Assembly: GCA_023390155.1 (NCBI GenBank)
Contig: JAEWDJ010000279.1
Location: 1-16,772, forward strand
DNA length: 16,772 bases
Reading direction: 5' to 3'
Source of the DNA: Actinomycetes bacterium
GTDB lineage: Bacteria > Actinomycetota > Actinomycetes > Actinomycetales > Microbacteriaceae
Position 1 is the stretch's first letter; each line of letters starts with the position of its first letter. The notes under the pieces were generated by a model. It saw only the letters and a list, made by a program, of their open reading frames with translations. It did not search any database and was not told the DNA's origin. A program made the translations under genes and the position numbers. Positions 7,980 to 14,157 of the stretch are shown in pieces.

Positions 7980-7991
7980 CGGCGCGGGCGC

Positions 7992-9113
7992 TCAGACCGG
8001 GAAGCGCACCGCGGCCGCGACCGCGCCTCCTCCCGGCACGTCCTCCGCGCGCACCGCGTAGACCCGCGCCTTCGAGCCGAGCGAGCGGCGGATGATCTCG
8101 TCCACCACGCCGTAGTGGCCCTCCGAGTCCTCGGGGGCGAGCGTGATGGCGCCGGTCTCGTCGTCCACGGTGCCGGGCACCCGGCGGTCGATGTCGAACA
8201 CCAGCCCCTCGACGGCACCGAAGGTCGCCGCGCGCGCGATGTCGCTGAGGTCGACGAGGGCCGTTCCCGCCGCGATGCGGGACTCGAAGTCGCCCTTGAG
8301 CGCCGCGACCTTGCGCGCGTACACGGCGTCGAGCACCCCGCGCGCCGCGGCCGACAGCTCCTCCTCCGTCTTCTCCTCCGGGTTGCCGGCGATCGTCTCC
8401 TCCACGAGGTGGGCGTAGGAGTTCGCCCCGCGGAAGATCCCCGACAACGGCTCCGCCGCGGCGAGGATGAGCGGTTCCGTGCTGTTGGCGAGCAGCGGGT
8501 GCAGCGCGCGCTCGATCGCCTGCACGTACTCCAGCATCCGCACCTTCTGGCCTTCGGAGCCCTGGATACGGCCGTCCGGTGAGCGGCCGCTGATCGACGA
8601 CAGGCCCGCGGCGGCCGCCACGTCGCGGGGCATCCCCGGCACGTCGACGAGCGTGGGCGGCGCCTCCGGGTCGACGCGGATCAACCGCACCGAGTTCTGC
8701 GCGAGCGCCAGGATGAGGGCCTGCTGCGGGAAGGTGACGGCGCGCAGCAGCGGCTTCACGTAGAACCGGTCGGCCACCTCGCAGACGCTGGTTAGCCGGT
8801 TCGGGAGGCGGAACGTCTCGGCGACCTCCCCGTCGAGGAAGACCGCGAGCGAGCGCGACTGGTAGCGCCAGAAGTCGCGGTCGTCGAGGATCAGCTCGCC
8901 CTCCGCCTGCACGGCCGCGATGCGGCTCTTCGGCACGCCCAGCCCCTCCAGAGCGCGGACCGCCTGGCTCAGGTGGTTCTTGAGCTCGATCCTGGCGCGG
9001 TCGGCCTCCGGCGGCGTCGTGCCGGTCGGCAGGTAGATGCTGACGCAGCCCGGCTCGCGGAACGCGGCGATCCGTTCGATGTCGGCCTTGGTCGGAATGT
9101 CCTTGTACTCCAC
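7992..9113 (-). CDS. baeRF-type (bacterial eRF1/Pelota-like) protein
   Basis: Soluble 373-aa protein that looks like a member of the baeRF group: bacterial relatives of archaeo-eukaryotic release factor 1 and Pelota, thought from comparative genomics to act at ribosomes. The N-terminal part contains CVSIYLPT near residues 23-30, followed by ARIELKNHLSQAVRAL, typical of these proteins. The middle and C-terminal domains carry PLILAAAEPLSGIFR, where L7Ae-like eRF1 domains lie, and a final GHYGVVDEIIRRSLGSKARVYAV with the GGGAVAAAVRF terminus. I would place it nearest baeRF family 11, with limited certainty. The start is GTG at 9113 with a strong GAGGAGG six to seven nt upstream. It is divergent from the YCII gene. 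No partner gene is adjacent. Confidence 0.65.
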   Translation of the reverse strand: MEYKDIPTKADIERIAAFREPGCVSIYLPTGTTPPEADRARIELKNHLSQAVRALEGLGVPKSRIAAVQAEGELILDDRDFWRYQSRSLAVFLDGEVAETFRLPNRLTSVCEVADRFYVKPLLRAVTFPQQALILALAQNSVRLIRVDPEAPPTLVDVPGMPRDVAAAAGLSSISGRSPDGRIQGSEGQKVRMLEYVQAIERALHPLLANSTEPLILAAAEPLSGIFRGANSYAHLVEETIAGNPEEKTEEELSAAARGVLDAVYARKVAALKGDFESRIAAGTALVDLSDIARAATFGAVEGLVFDIDRRVPGTVDDETGAITLAPEDSEGHYGVVDEIIRRSLGSKARVYAVRAEDVPGGGAVAAAVRFPV

Positions 9114-9220
9114 GCTTCCTCCTCGGTCGTCGCCGGCGCGGTCGTCCGCGACCGGTCCGTTCAGTCTCGTCCGGCGGGCGGCGGCGCCACAACCCCCGCA
9201 CGACGGAGCATGATGTGCGC

Positions 9221-9556
9221 ATGCGATACCTCCTCAGCGTCTACCAGCCGGACGGCCCCGTGCCCGAGCCGGACGCGCTCGCCGCGATCGGCCGGGCCCT
9301 CGACACCCTGAATGCCGCCATGCGGGCAGCCGGCGTGCTCGTCTCGGCGGACGGCCTCCAACCGCCCTCCACGGCGTCGGTCGTGCGCCCCATCGAGGGC
9401 GGCGCGGTCGTCACCGACGGGCCGTACCTTCCGGGCGACGAGCACCTCGGCGGGTTCACGGTCGTCGACGTCGCCGACCGGGAGGCCGCCCTCGAGTGGA
9501 GCCGCCGGCTCGCGATCGCGACGACCCTGCCGATCGAGGTGCGGCCGTTCGCCTGA
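9221..9556 (+). CDS. YCII/DGPF-domain protein
   Basis: Small cytoplasmic protein of 111 aa with the YCII/DGPF fold (dimeric alpha+beta barrel). Seen features are the opening strand MRYLLSVYQP, a helix ALAAIGRALDTLNAAMRAAG, the VVTDGPYLPGDEHLGGFTVVDV block that corresponds to the family DGPF...LGGF motif, and the closing IEVRPF. Relatives are often encoded next to ECF sigma factors of the SigJ-like type, but none is present here, so the role is unknown. The ATG at 9221 gives the usual family start; an in-frame GTG at 9215 is also possible and is better spaced from GGAG (9205-9208). The stop codon lies inside a 16-bp tandem repeat. Confidence 0.8.
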   Translation: MRYLLSVYQPDGPVPEPDALAAIGRALDTLNAAMRAAGVLVSADGLQPPSTASVVRPIEGGAVVTDGPYLPGDEHLGGFTVVDVADREAALEWSRRLAIATTLPIEVRPFA

Positions 9557-9592
9557 CGGGCCCTTCGTCTGACGGGCCCTTCGTCTGACGGG
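9553..9592 (+). repeat. 16-bp tandem repeat, 2.5 copies
   Basis: CTGACGGGCCCTTCGT occurs at 9553-9568 and 9569-9584, followed by the first 8 bases of a third copy. Each unit contains TGA, and the first is the stop codon of the YCII gene. It looks like a local duplication by slippage; no function is apparent. Confidence 0.9.
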
Positions 9593-9629
9593 TGCAGCCG
9601 CGCGGGCTCCGCGTCGCGGCGCGTGTCGC

Positions 9630-9659
9630 TTGTCGCCCGTCCACGCCGACCAATACGCT
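9630..9659 (+). promoter_or_regulatory. Candidate promoter for the AI-2E transporter gene
   Basis: TTGTCG (9630-9635), an 18-nt spacer and TACGCT (9654-9659) make a plausible housekeeping-type promoter. The start site would fall near 9666, close before the ribosome binding site AAGGAGGG at 9673-9680. Confidence 0.45.
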
Positions 9660-9684
9660 CGGCTCGAACGACAAGGAGGGCGCC

Positions 9685-10791
9685 ATGCGCTTCACCCGTC
9701 CGCCGGCGACACCGGCCACGCGCGCCGTCGAGGAGCGCCGGACCGAGCCCCTCCTCCACCGCAGCCCTTTGCTGTTCGGCTACCTCGTCACGCTCGGCGC
9801 CGTCGGCGCGGTGCTCACGGGGCTCATGCTCTACGGCCTGCGCTCCATCATCTTCTCGGTCTTCCTCGCCGCCTTCGCCACCGTCGGCCTCGACCCCCTG
9901 ATCCGCTGGTTCCAGCGGCGCGGGATGAAGCGCGCGTGGGCGATCGTCACCGTCATCCTCCTGCTCATCGGCGTCATCGTCGCGATCGTGTGGGTCGTGC
10001 TCCCGCTCGTCATCGACCAGATCCAGACCCTCGCCGTCTCCATCCCCAAACAGGTCGCCGCCCTCAAGGCCCAGGGCTGGTTCGACCCCGCCAACGAGTC
10101 GAGCAACGGCACCCTCGCCGCCCTCGTCAACTGGATCGCCCAGGAGGCCCAGAACCCGAAGGTCTGGGCCAGCATCGGCTCCGGTCTCGTCGGCTTCGGC
10201 CTGTCGATCGTCAACGGCCTCACCACCGGCTTCTTCATCGCCATCCTGACGCTCTACTTCATCGCCTCCTACGACACGACCAAGGCCTCCCTCTACCGCC
10301 TCGTCTCCCGCTCGCACCGCGACCGCTTCGTCGGCTACACCGAGCGGATCCTGCAGAACTTCGGCAAGTACCTCAGCGGGATGGTCGTGCTCGCGTTCTT
10401 CAACTCCGTCTACAGCACCATCCTGCTGCTCGTGACGGGCGTTCCCGGCGCCTTCCTCATCGGCATCGCGGCCTTCTTCATCACTCTGATACCGCTCATC
10501 GGAACCGTGCTGACGACGGCCGTCATGACCGTGCTCGCCCTCATCCACTCCCCCGTCAGCGCCGTCATCGTGCTGATCTTCATGCTCGTCTACATGCAGG
10601 TCGAGGCCTACATCCTCACCCCGAAGGTCATGGGCAAGGCCGTCCAGGTCCCCGGCTCCGTCGTCCTCATCTCCGCCCTCGCCGGCTCCACCCTCTTCGG
10701 CCTGCCCGGCGCCCTCGTCGCCATCCCGATCTCCGCCGGCATCATCCTCATCATCAAGGAGATCGTCATGCCCCGGAAAGAGCTCCGCTGA
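9685..10791 (+). CDS. AI-2E family transporter
   Basis: Polytopic membrane protein of 368 aa of the AI-2E/UPF0118 transporter family, whose members export or exchange small solutes (some act in autoinducer-2 or Na+/H+ transport; the substrate here is unknown). An N-terminal cytoplasmic tail of about 30 residues is followed by paired hydrophobic segments (LLFGYLVTLGAVGAVLTGLM, then IIFSVFLAAFATVGL), a helix at AWAIVTVILLLIGVIVAIVW, and a large amphipathic region typical of the family. The C-terminal hydrophobic cluster contains FNSVYSTILLLVTGVPGAFLIGI and the family-typical YILTPKVMGKAVQVPG, ending with LFGLPGALVAIPI. The ATG at 9685 is selected because AGGAGG lies 5 nt upstream; longer in-frame starts run into the 16-bp repeat. 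It is the last chromosomal gene before tRNA-Lys. Confidence 0.88.
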   Translation: MRFTRPPATPATRAVEERRTEPLLHRSPLLFGYLVTLGAVGAVLTGLMLYGLRSIIFSVFLAAFATVGLDPLIRWFQRRGMKRAWAIVTVILLLIGVIVAIVWVVLPLVIDQIQTLAVSIPKQVAALKAQGWFDPANESSNGTLAALVNWIAQEAQNPKVWASIGSGLVGFGLSIVNGLTTGFFIAILTLYFIASYDTTKASLYRLVSRSHRDRFVGYTERILQNFGKYLSGMVVLAFFNSVYSTILLLVTGVPGAFLIGIAAFFITLIPLIGTVLTTAVMTVLALIHSPVSAVIVLIFMLVYMQVEAYILTPKVMGKAVQVPGSVVLISALAGSTLFGLPGALVAIPISAGIILIIKEIVMPRKELR

Positions 10792-10819
10792 CGGCCCGAC
10801 ACACCCGGATATCCCTCGA

Positions 10820-10850
10820 TTGGCGGACCGCCCGAATCCGATGCTAATGT
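10820..10850 (+). promoter_or_regulatory. Candidate tRNA-Lys promoter
   Basis: TTGGCG (10820-10825), a 19-nt spacer and TAATGT (10845-10850) preceded by TGC, i.e. an extended -10. It lies about 31 nt before the tRNA. A short inverted repeat TTCGG-GTTA-CCGAA (10861-10874) sits in the leader. Confidence 0.5.
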
Positions 10851-10880
10851 TGCTTCTCGGTTCGGGTTACCGAATCGAAT

Positions 10881-10956
10881 GCGCCTCTAGCTCAATCGGC
10901 AGAGCAATTGACTCTTAATCAATGGGTTCAGGGTTCAAGTCCCTGGGGGCGCACCA
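10881..10956 (+). tRNA. tRNA-Lys (anticodon CUU)
   Basis: Complete cloverleaf. The acceptor stem GCGCCTC (10881-10887) pairs with GGGGCGC (10946-10952, one G-U). The D stem is GCTC/GAGC. The anticodon stem is ATTGA/TCAAT with loop CTCTTAA, giving anticodon CTT (lysine). The T arm is CAGGG-TTCAAGT-CCCTG. Discriminator A at 10953 is followed by an encoded CCA to 10956. An integrase gene faces its 3' end, so it is the probable integration target. Confidence 0.97.
10913..10956. other. Probable attachment (att) site at the tRNA 3' end
   Basis: Tyrosine integrases of this kind usually cross over in the anticodon or T arm of a tRNA and carry a copy of the gene's 3' end that restores it. With the integrase ending 75 bp from the tRNA, the core is expected within the 3' half of tRNA-Lys. 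The exact limits are a guess: the second copy, which would define the core, is outside the window. Confidence 0.5.
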
Positions 10957-10959
10957 CGA

Positions 10960-10996
10960 GAAACCCCGGTCAGACGCCAAGTCTGGCCGGGGTTTC
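10960..10996. terminator. Long hairpin terminator between tRNA and integrase
   Basis: A 16-bp stem (10960-10975 with 10981-10996, one G-T pair) and a 5-nt loop GCCAA. GAAACCCCGG at the outside gives A-rich and T-rich flanks on opposite strands, so it can stop both the tRNA transcript and the convergent integrase transcript. It is on the mobile-element side of the junction. Confidence 0.8.
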
Positions 10997-11030
10997 TTGC
11001 GTTGTGGCGTGACTCGCGCGCTCGAATCCG

Positions 11031-12197
11031 CTATTTACTCGCGGTTTTCCCGAAGGACTCTTCGAGCGCGGCGGTTGCGTCGGGGCCCTGGTTGACGACG
11101 GGGACGTAGTGCTTGCGCGTCACGGCGTCGGACGAGTGCCCGAGCTGGAGCTGCGCCGCCTCGATGCCGTAGTTGTCGCGCAGGAGCGTCGCGACCGCCT
11201 TGCGGAAGTCCCGCGGCGTGATGCCCTCGTAGGGGCTCCCCTTCAGCGCGTCGCGCCACTGCCGGCGCACGTTGGACGGCCAGCGCGGTGTGCCCGCGGC
11301 CGACGGGAAGACGAGCTCGCTGATGGAGTCGACGCGGCGGCGCATGAGCGTCTCGACGGCGAACGGCGGCAGCAGGAGCCCGCGGGCGGATGCCTCGCTC
11401 TTCGGGTGCTCCTGGATGACGAGCTTCCCGTCGTCGCCCTCGATGACTGTGCCGGTGATGACAAGCTGCGCCGGCGTCCGCTCGAAGTAGACGCTGGCCC
11501 ACCCGAGCGCCAGGATCTCGGCGGTGCGGGCGCCTGTAGCAACGTACAGGTCCGTGACGTCAGAGAGATCGGTCCAGCGCTTCCGGCCCTGCTTGTCCGT
11601 GCCGGCGTCGTAGTCGCGCATGAGCTGCTGGATCGCGCGGACGTCGGCGACGGTGGGCGCGACGACAGGCTTCCGCTTCGTGCGCACCGGGGCGGCCGCG
11701 GAGGCCGGGTTAATCGCGATAGCGCCGTGGCGCACGGCGAGGTCGAACATCCCCTTCAGGACGACGCGCGCGGTGCGGGCCTGCGCGGCGCCGTTGCGGG
11801 CGGTGACGGCCTTCAGGAAGCGGTCGACGCGCGGGACGGTGGCCTCATGGAGGCGCACCTCGCCGAGCCCCTTCAGCACGATGGTGTCGATCGACCGGCG
11901 GTAGGTGTTCAAGCTGCCCTGGGCTAGGTTCCCCTCTGAGGCCGATTCTGCGTACCAGGCTTCCGCCAGGTCGCGGAGTCGGGATTCGCGCGTGAGATCG
12001 TCGCTGGAGGGCGCGAGGCGGGCTTTCATGGCGGCGACCAGGTTGCGTTCTGCCTCGGCGCCAGTGCGCCCGCTGCGCTGCATCTTCCTGGTGACGCCGT
12101 CAGAGTCACGATAGTAGGCGACGGCGGTCGGCTTTCCGTCGACGACGGTGCGCCGGATCTTGCCCCACGTCTCGAGCTGCAGTGGCGGCCTAGGCAA
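11031..12197 (-). CDS. int: Tyrosine recombinase / phage-type integrase
   Basis: Site-specific recombinase of 388 aa for integration and excision. An N-terminal arm-binding part (WGKIRRTVVDGKPTAVAYYRDSDG, about 11-34) is followed by a SAM-like core-binding domain (about 75-165) and the catalytic domain (about 180-388). Catalytic set: Arg224 in TGARTAEIL, Lys266 in EHPKSEAS, Arg332 in PRDFRKA, His354 in LGHSS and nucleophile Tyr364 in RKHYV. The usual box II His (HxxR) is Arg329 here, a known type of variation. TTG at 12197 is the chosen start: GGAGGG lies 6 nt upstream and it overlaps the ImmA stop by 8 nt. The longer in-frame extension upstream is the shadow of the ImmA gene. Placement by tRNA-Lys and co-transcription with the repressor suggest expression during lysogeny. 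Confidence 0.93.
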   Translation of the reverse strand: MPRPPLQLETWGKIRRTVVDGKPTAVAYYRDSDGVTRKMQRSGRTGAEAERNLVAAMKARLAPSSDDLTRESRLRDLAEAWYAESASEGNLAQGSLNTYRRSIDTIVLKGLGEVRLHEATVPRVDRFLKAVTARNGAAQARTARVVLKGMFDLAVRHGAIAINPASAAAPVRTKRKPVVAPTVADVRAIQQLMRDYDAGTDKQGRKRWTDLSDVTDLYVATGARTAEILALGWASVYFERTPAQLVITGTVIEGDDGKLVIQEHPKSEASARGLLLPPFAVETLMRRRVDSISELVFPSAAGTPRWPSNVRRQWRDALKGSPYEGITPRDFRKAVATLLRDNYGIEAAQLQLGHSSDAVTRKHYVPVVNQGPDATAALEESFGKTASK

Positions 12198-12588
12198 CGC
12201 GAGCCCTCCAGCCACCGCGGGCGACGGCGAGCTTGAAGTAGGTCTCCAGCATGTGCGGGGTGACGTCGAGTTCGACGCACCACGTGCCCGGGTCTTCGGT
12301 CTCGGCCATGACCTCTGCGAGGCGCTTCGGCGTGATGAGGTGCTGTGCCGCCCATCGGTCGGCAAGGATCTCGTGCCGGGGGCGGTCGTCGCGATGGCCG
12401 AGGCATACGTGGCCGAGCTCGTGCGCGAGCGCGCTGCGCTCGACCAGCCGGCGTAGTCCCCGCTTCATGATGATCGTCCTCCTCTCCGGCACCCACAGGG
12501 CGTTCGTTGACCGAATGCGCCCGTACACCACCTCAACCCCCAGCCGTTCGGCGTGCTCGAACGGGTCGTAGTCCCCCAGACCTGTCAC
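12190..12588 (-). CDS. ImmA/IrrE family metallopeptidase
   Basis: Small zinc metalloprotease of 132 aa. In known systems (Bacillus ICEBs1 ImmA, Deinococcus IrrE) such enzymes cleave an XRE-type repressor in response to stress and so induce the element. The zinc site HELGH is at 56-60 and the third ligand is likely Glu73 in HEILADRWA. The N-terminal part GVEVVYGRIRSTNALWVPERRTIIM has the short beta-hairpin seen before the zinc helix in this family. Start GTG at 12588 overlaps the repressor stop as GTGA, with AGGAG 6 nt upstream, so translation is coupled. The natural inference is that it cleaves or otherwise acts on the repressor encoded just upstream. Confidence 0.9.
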   Translation of the reverse strand: MTGLGDYDPFEHAERLGVEVVYGRIRSTNALWVPERRTIIMKRGLRRLVERSALAHELGHVCLGHRDDRPRHEILADRWAAQHLITPKRLAEVMAETEDPGTWCVELDVTPHMLETYFKLAVARGGWRARVA

Positions 12589-13046
12589 GGCGTCTCCTGG
12601 TTCAGCCCTTCAGCGCTCTCGTCGGTGTTCGCGGCGGTGGCGTACCGGCTCTTCAGTCGGTCCTCCGCCATCTCGGTCAGATCCTCGTCAGCGCCACTGA
12701 CATCGAACGACTCGCCGAGGGGCTCGGTGAGCACAGGGTGGTCGTTCTCGTTCGCGCGTACGCGGCGCAGGATCTCTTCCGCGAGCTCGCGGTCGGTGGC
12801 CTTCTCGATGCCGGAGAGGGCGGCCATGCTGGTGGCCTCGTCTTCGGTGATGAACCCCGCGGCGACGAAGGCGCGGAGCAGGTTTCCTCCGTACGCGCGC
12901 GTGACGGCGACGACCGTCTGGACCTTCAGCTCCCCCTTCAGCTGGCGAGTGAGCTTGCTCGGTTCGAGCTGTGCCCTTTCGGCGATGGCGCGGTAGCTCG
13001 CGTCGTCGGTGAGGTGCTTCAGGTACTCGTCGAATCTCTCATTCAC
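12585..13046 (-). CDS. HTH repressor (immunity repressor candidate)
   Basis: Predicted DNA-binding repressor of 153 aa. The helix-turn-helix region is SYRAIAERAQLEPSKLTRQL (17-36), followed by GELKVQTVVAVTRAYGGNLLRAFVAAGFI, as in actinophage repressor-like proteins. The C-terminal half is acidic and probably disordered or helical, and could hold the site cut by ImmA. The start is inferred to be GTG at 13046: a consensus -35 and a weak -10 upstream would place transcription initiation at this codon, giving a leaderless mRNA. In-frame ATGs at 13064 and 13187 exist, but they lie inside or beyond the operator region, have no ribosome site, and the extra sequence is unusually AT-rich. Gene order repressor-ImmA-integrase with overlaps indicates one operon. 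Confidence 0.75.
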   Translation of the reverse strand: MNERFDEYLKHLTDDASYRAIAERAQLEPSKLTRQLKGELKVQTVVAVTRAYGGNLLRAFVAAGFITEDEATSMAALSGIEKATDRELAEEILRRVRANENDHPVLTEPLGESFDVSGADEDLTEMAEDRLKSRYATAANTDESAEGLNQETP

Positions 13047-13052
13047 GGCGTC

Positions 13053-13082
13053 AGCTTGATGCATCTTTGCATCATCTGTCAA
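13053..13082 (-). promoter_or_regulatory. Repressor (lysogeny) promoter, apparently leaderless
   Basis: On the minus strand, TTGACA (13082-13077, consensus), an 18-nt spacer and CAAGCT (13058-13053) place the transcription start 6-7 nt later at the GTG of the repressor (13046). The operator 13057-13074 fills the spacer and touches the -10, as expected for autoregulation. Confidence 0.6.
13057..13074. promoter_or_regulatory. Operator 1: TGATGCA-N4-TGCATCA
   Basis: Perfect 7-bp inverted repeat TGATGCA-TCTT-TGCATCA, located between the -35 and -10 of the repressor promoter. The same dyad occurs at 13165-13182, so it is very likely a specific regulator site, bound by the repressor, the Cro-like protein or both. 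Confidence 0.75.
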
Positions 13083-13145
13083 CAGCAATCCCAGTGATTC
13101 AGTGGCCGCACGGAGCATTTGTGCCTCATTTTGGGTTAACCAGTG

Positions 13146-13175
13146 TTGCAAGTTCGCCTCATTGTGATGCACACT
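13146..13175 (+). promoter_or_regulatory. Weak candidate rightward (early) promoter
   Basis: TTGCAA (13146-13151), an 18-nt spacer and CACACT (13170-13175) would start transcription near 13182, inside operator 2 and 27 nt before the Cro-like gene. Both hexamers are weak matches, so the exact promoter is uncertain even though one must lie here. Confidence 0.35.
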
Positions 13176-13183
13176 TGCATCAC
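13164..13183. promoter_or_regulatory. Operator 2: GTGATGCA-N4-TGCATCAC
   Basis: Perfect 8-bp inverted repeat GTGATGCACACTTGCATCAC. Its core is the same as operator 1, with centres 108 bp apart. It lies 26-45 nt upstream of the first rightward gene, where occupancy would block transcription toward the Cro-like and excisionase genes. Confidence 0.75.
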
Positions 13184-13208
13184 TCATTCACACCAGGGAG
13201 GCGACGGA

Positions 13209-13472
13209 ATGGCATCGAGGGTCCAGATCAAGCCGGGGCTGCTCAAGCGGCTTCGCGACCTGCGGGAGATCCCGAGTGAGGAGCACCAGGCCCGCCTGAT
13301 GGGCGTCGACCGGACGACGCTTCGCCGGATCGATGCAGGTGGCGTCCCGTCGGCCGCGTTCATGGCGGCGATGTGGGAGGCGTTCGGCCTCTCGCTCGGC
13401 GAGGCGTTCGAGGTCGTCGAGGAGAAGTCGCTCATGGAGAAGCAGGCCAAGCCCGAGCGGGTGGCGGCATGA
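13209..13472 (+). CDS. Small XRE-like HTH protein (Cro-like)
   Basis: DNA-binding protein of 87 aa. The single helix-turn-helix domain fills most of it: LLKRLRDLREIPSEEHQARL, then MGVDRTTLRRIDAGGVPSAAF and MAAMWEAFGLSLGEAFEVV, with a short charged tail. It is the first gene rightward from the switch region and divergent from the repressor, the position of Cro in lambda-like phages, so a role in countering the repressor is inferred. It could instead be another early regulator. The ATG at 13209 has AGGGAGG 7 nt upstream. Its stop overlaps the next gene's start (ATGA). Confidence 0.75.
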   Translation: MASRVQIKPGLLKRLRDLREIPSEEHQARLMGVDRTTLRRIDAGGVPSAAFMAAMWEAFGLSLGEAFEVVEEKSLMEKQAKPERVAA

Positions 13473-13651
13473 GCATGGGCGACCGTGCTCTCACGCCGGC
13501 GCAGGTGGCCGAGCTGACGGGTTTCAAGCCGCAGACGCTCGCGAACTGGCGGGTGCTCAAGAAGGGCCCGAAGCACTTCCGGATGGGTCGCTCGGTCCGG
13601 TACTGGGAGTCCGATGTGCTCGCCTTCCTGCAGCAGGCGGATGCCGCCTAG
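13469..13651 (+). CDS. xis: Excisionase-like HTH protein
   Basis: Protein of 60 aa with a MerR/excisionase-type winged helix (HTH_17 style): LTPAQVAELTGFKPQTLANWR, then KKGPKHFRMGRSVRYWESDVLAFLQ. Such small proteins bend DNA at att sites to direct the integrase toward excision, or act as AlpA-like regulators. Presence of an integrase on the same element and its placement in the early rightward operon favour excisionase. The start is ATG at 13469, overlapping the stop of the Cro-like gene by ATGA; a second ATG two codons on is also possible. A hairpin follows. Confidence 0.75.
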   Translation: MSMGDRALTPAQVAELTGFKPQTLANWRVLKKGPKHFRMGRSVRYWESDVLAFLQQADAA

Positions 13652-13669
13652 CTGACCCCTACTCCCCTG

Positions 13670-13688
13670 CCTGCCCCGAACGGGCAGG
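13670..13688 (+). terminator. Hairpin after the excisionase-like gene
   Basis: CCTGCCC-CGAAC-GGGCAGG, with an overlapping alternative pairing CCCCTGCC/GGCAGGGG. It lies in the 75-nt gap between the regulatory pair and the gene train. No T run follows, so partial termination or antitermination control is as likely as a full stop. Confidence 0.45.
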
Positions 13689-13726
13689 GGCTCTCATCAC
13701 TCGAACAATCGAAGGGCGATCGAACC

Positions 13727-14065
13727 ATGTCAAAAATCACTCTGGACGAGTTGGCCGCGCAGGCTGAGGCTCTTCCGATCGAGGTCGTGCGGCATGTGCT
13801 CTGGCACTCCGGCGACATCGTGCTCGGCGAGGACGGCGGTCACTTTGTCGGTGCGCTGCTGACGACCATCGGCCGCGCCGACCAGGAAGGCCGGCTGAAG
13901 CTGTCGCTGGTGTTCCCGGAGTACGTGGCCGGCTACATGGCGGCACGGCACGACAAGACGCACGATCTGCTGCGTGAGCGCGTGAAGGCCGAGGTGCCTC
14001 TGGCTGGTGCCGTCGAGTCTGTGCGCACGTTCGTCGAGGCGTTCACCAAGGCGGGCGCGCGATGA
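13727..14065 (+). CDS. Unrecognised small phage-type protein (112 aa)
   Basis: Soluble 112-aa protein, not recognised. It is probably largely helical: ITLDELAAQAEALPIEVVRHVLWHSGD, GGHFVGALLTTIGRADQEGRLKLSLVFPEYVAGYMAARHD, and a C-terminal helix VPLAGAVESVRTFVEAFTKAG. No membrane segment, metal motif or catalytic signature is evident. The ATG at 13727 is preceded by AAGGG about 10 nt upstream. It is the first gene of a train of overlapping genes, following a hairpin, and its stop overlaps the next start as ATGA. Its setting is that of early-region accessory genes of actinobacterial prophages. Confidence 0.7.
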   Translation: MSKITLDELAAQAEALPIEVVRHVLWHSGDIVLGEDGGHFVGALLTTIGRADQEGRLKLSLVFPEYVAGYMAARHDKTHDLLRERVKAEVPLAGAVESVRTFVEAFTKAGAR

Positions 14066-14157
14066 GCGCGGAGGAGCGGGTGGCTGCGGCGATCGTGTCG
14101 CAGTACGGCCCGGACGAGGCGCAGACGTACCTCGAAGCGCTGGGACTGGACCGATGA
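14062..14157 (+). CDS. Very small ORF, 31 aa
   Basis: Tiny acidic protein starting MSAEERVAAAIVSQYGPDEA and ending LEALGLDR. It is supported by position: start and stop overlap the neighbours on both sides by ATGA, the same joint used along the whole train, and the codon use matches. It may fold as one or two helices. It may be a functional small protein or mainly a translational linker; no family was recognised. Confidence 0.5.
   Translation: MSAEERVAAAIVSQYGPDEAQTYLEALGLDR

Noticed and set aside
9592..9684. Longer start for the AI-2E transporter at 9592
   Set aside because: The extra residues would overlap the promoter candidate and repeat, and AGGAGG is placed correctly only for the ATG at 9685.
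12198..12365. 56-residue N-terminal extension of the integrase
   Set aside because: It overlaps the ImmA gene in another frame and has unnatural Ser/Arg/Pro composition. The TTG at 12197 has a well-placed ribosome site.
12190..13046. ImmA plus HTH protein as a toxin-antitoxin or defence pair
   Set aside because: The same gene pair beside an integrase and a divergent Cro/Xis pair is better explained as a lysogeny switch; no toxin domain is visible.
13047..13187. 47-residue extension of the repressor to an ATG at 13187
   Set aside because: The segment holds two operators and a consensus -35, is AT-rich compared with the genes, and has no ribosome site at the ATG.
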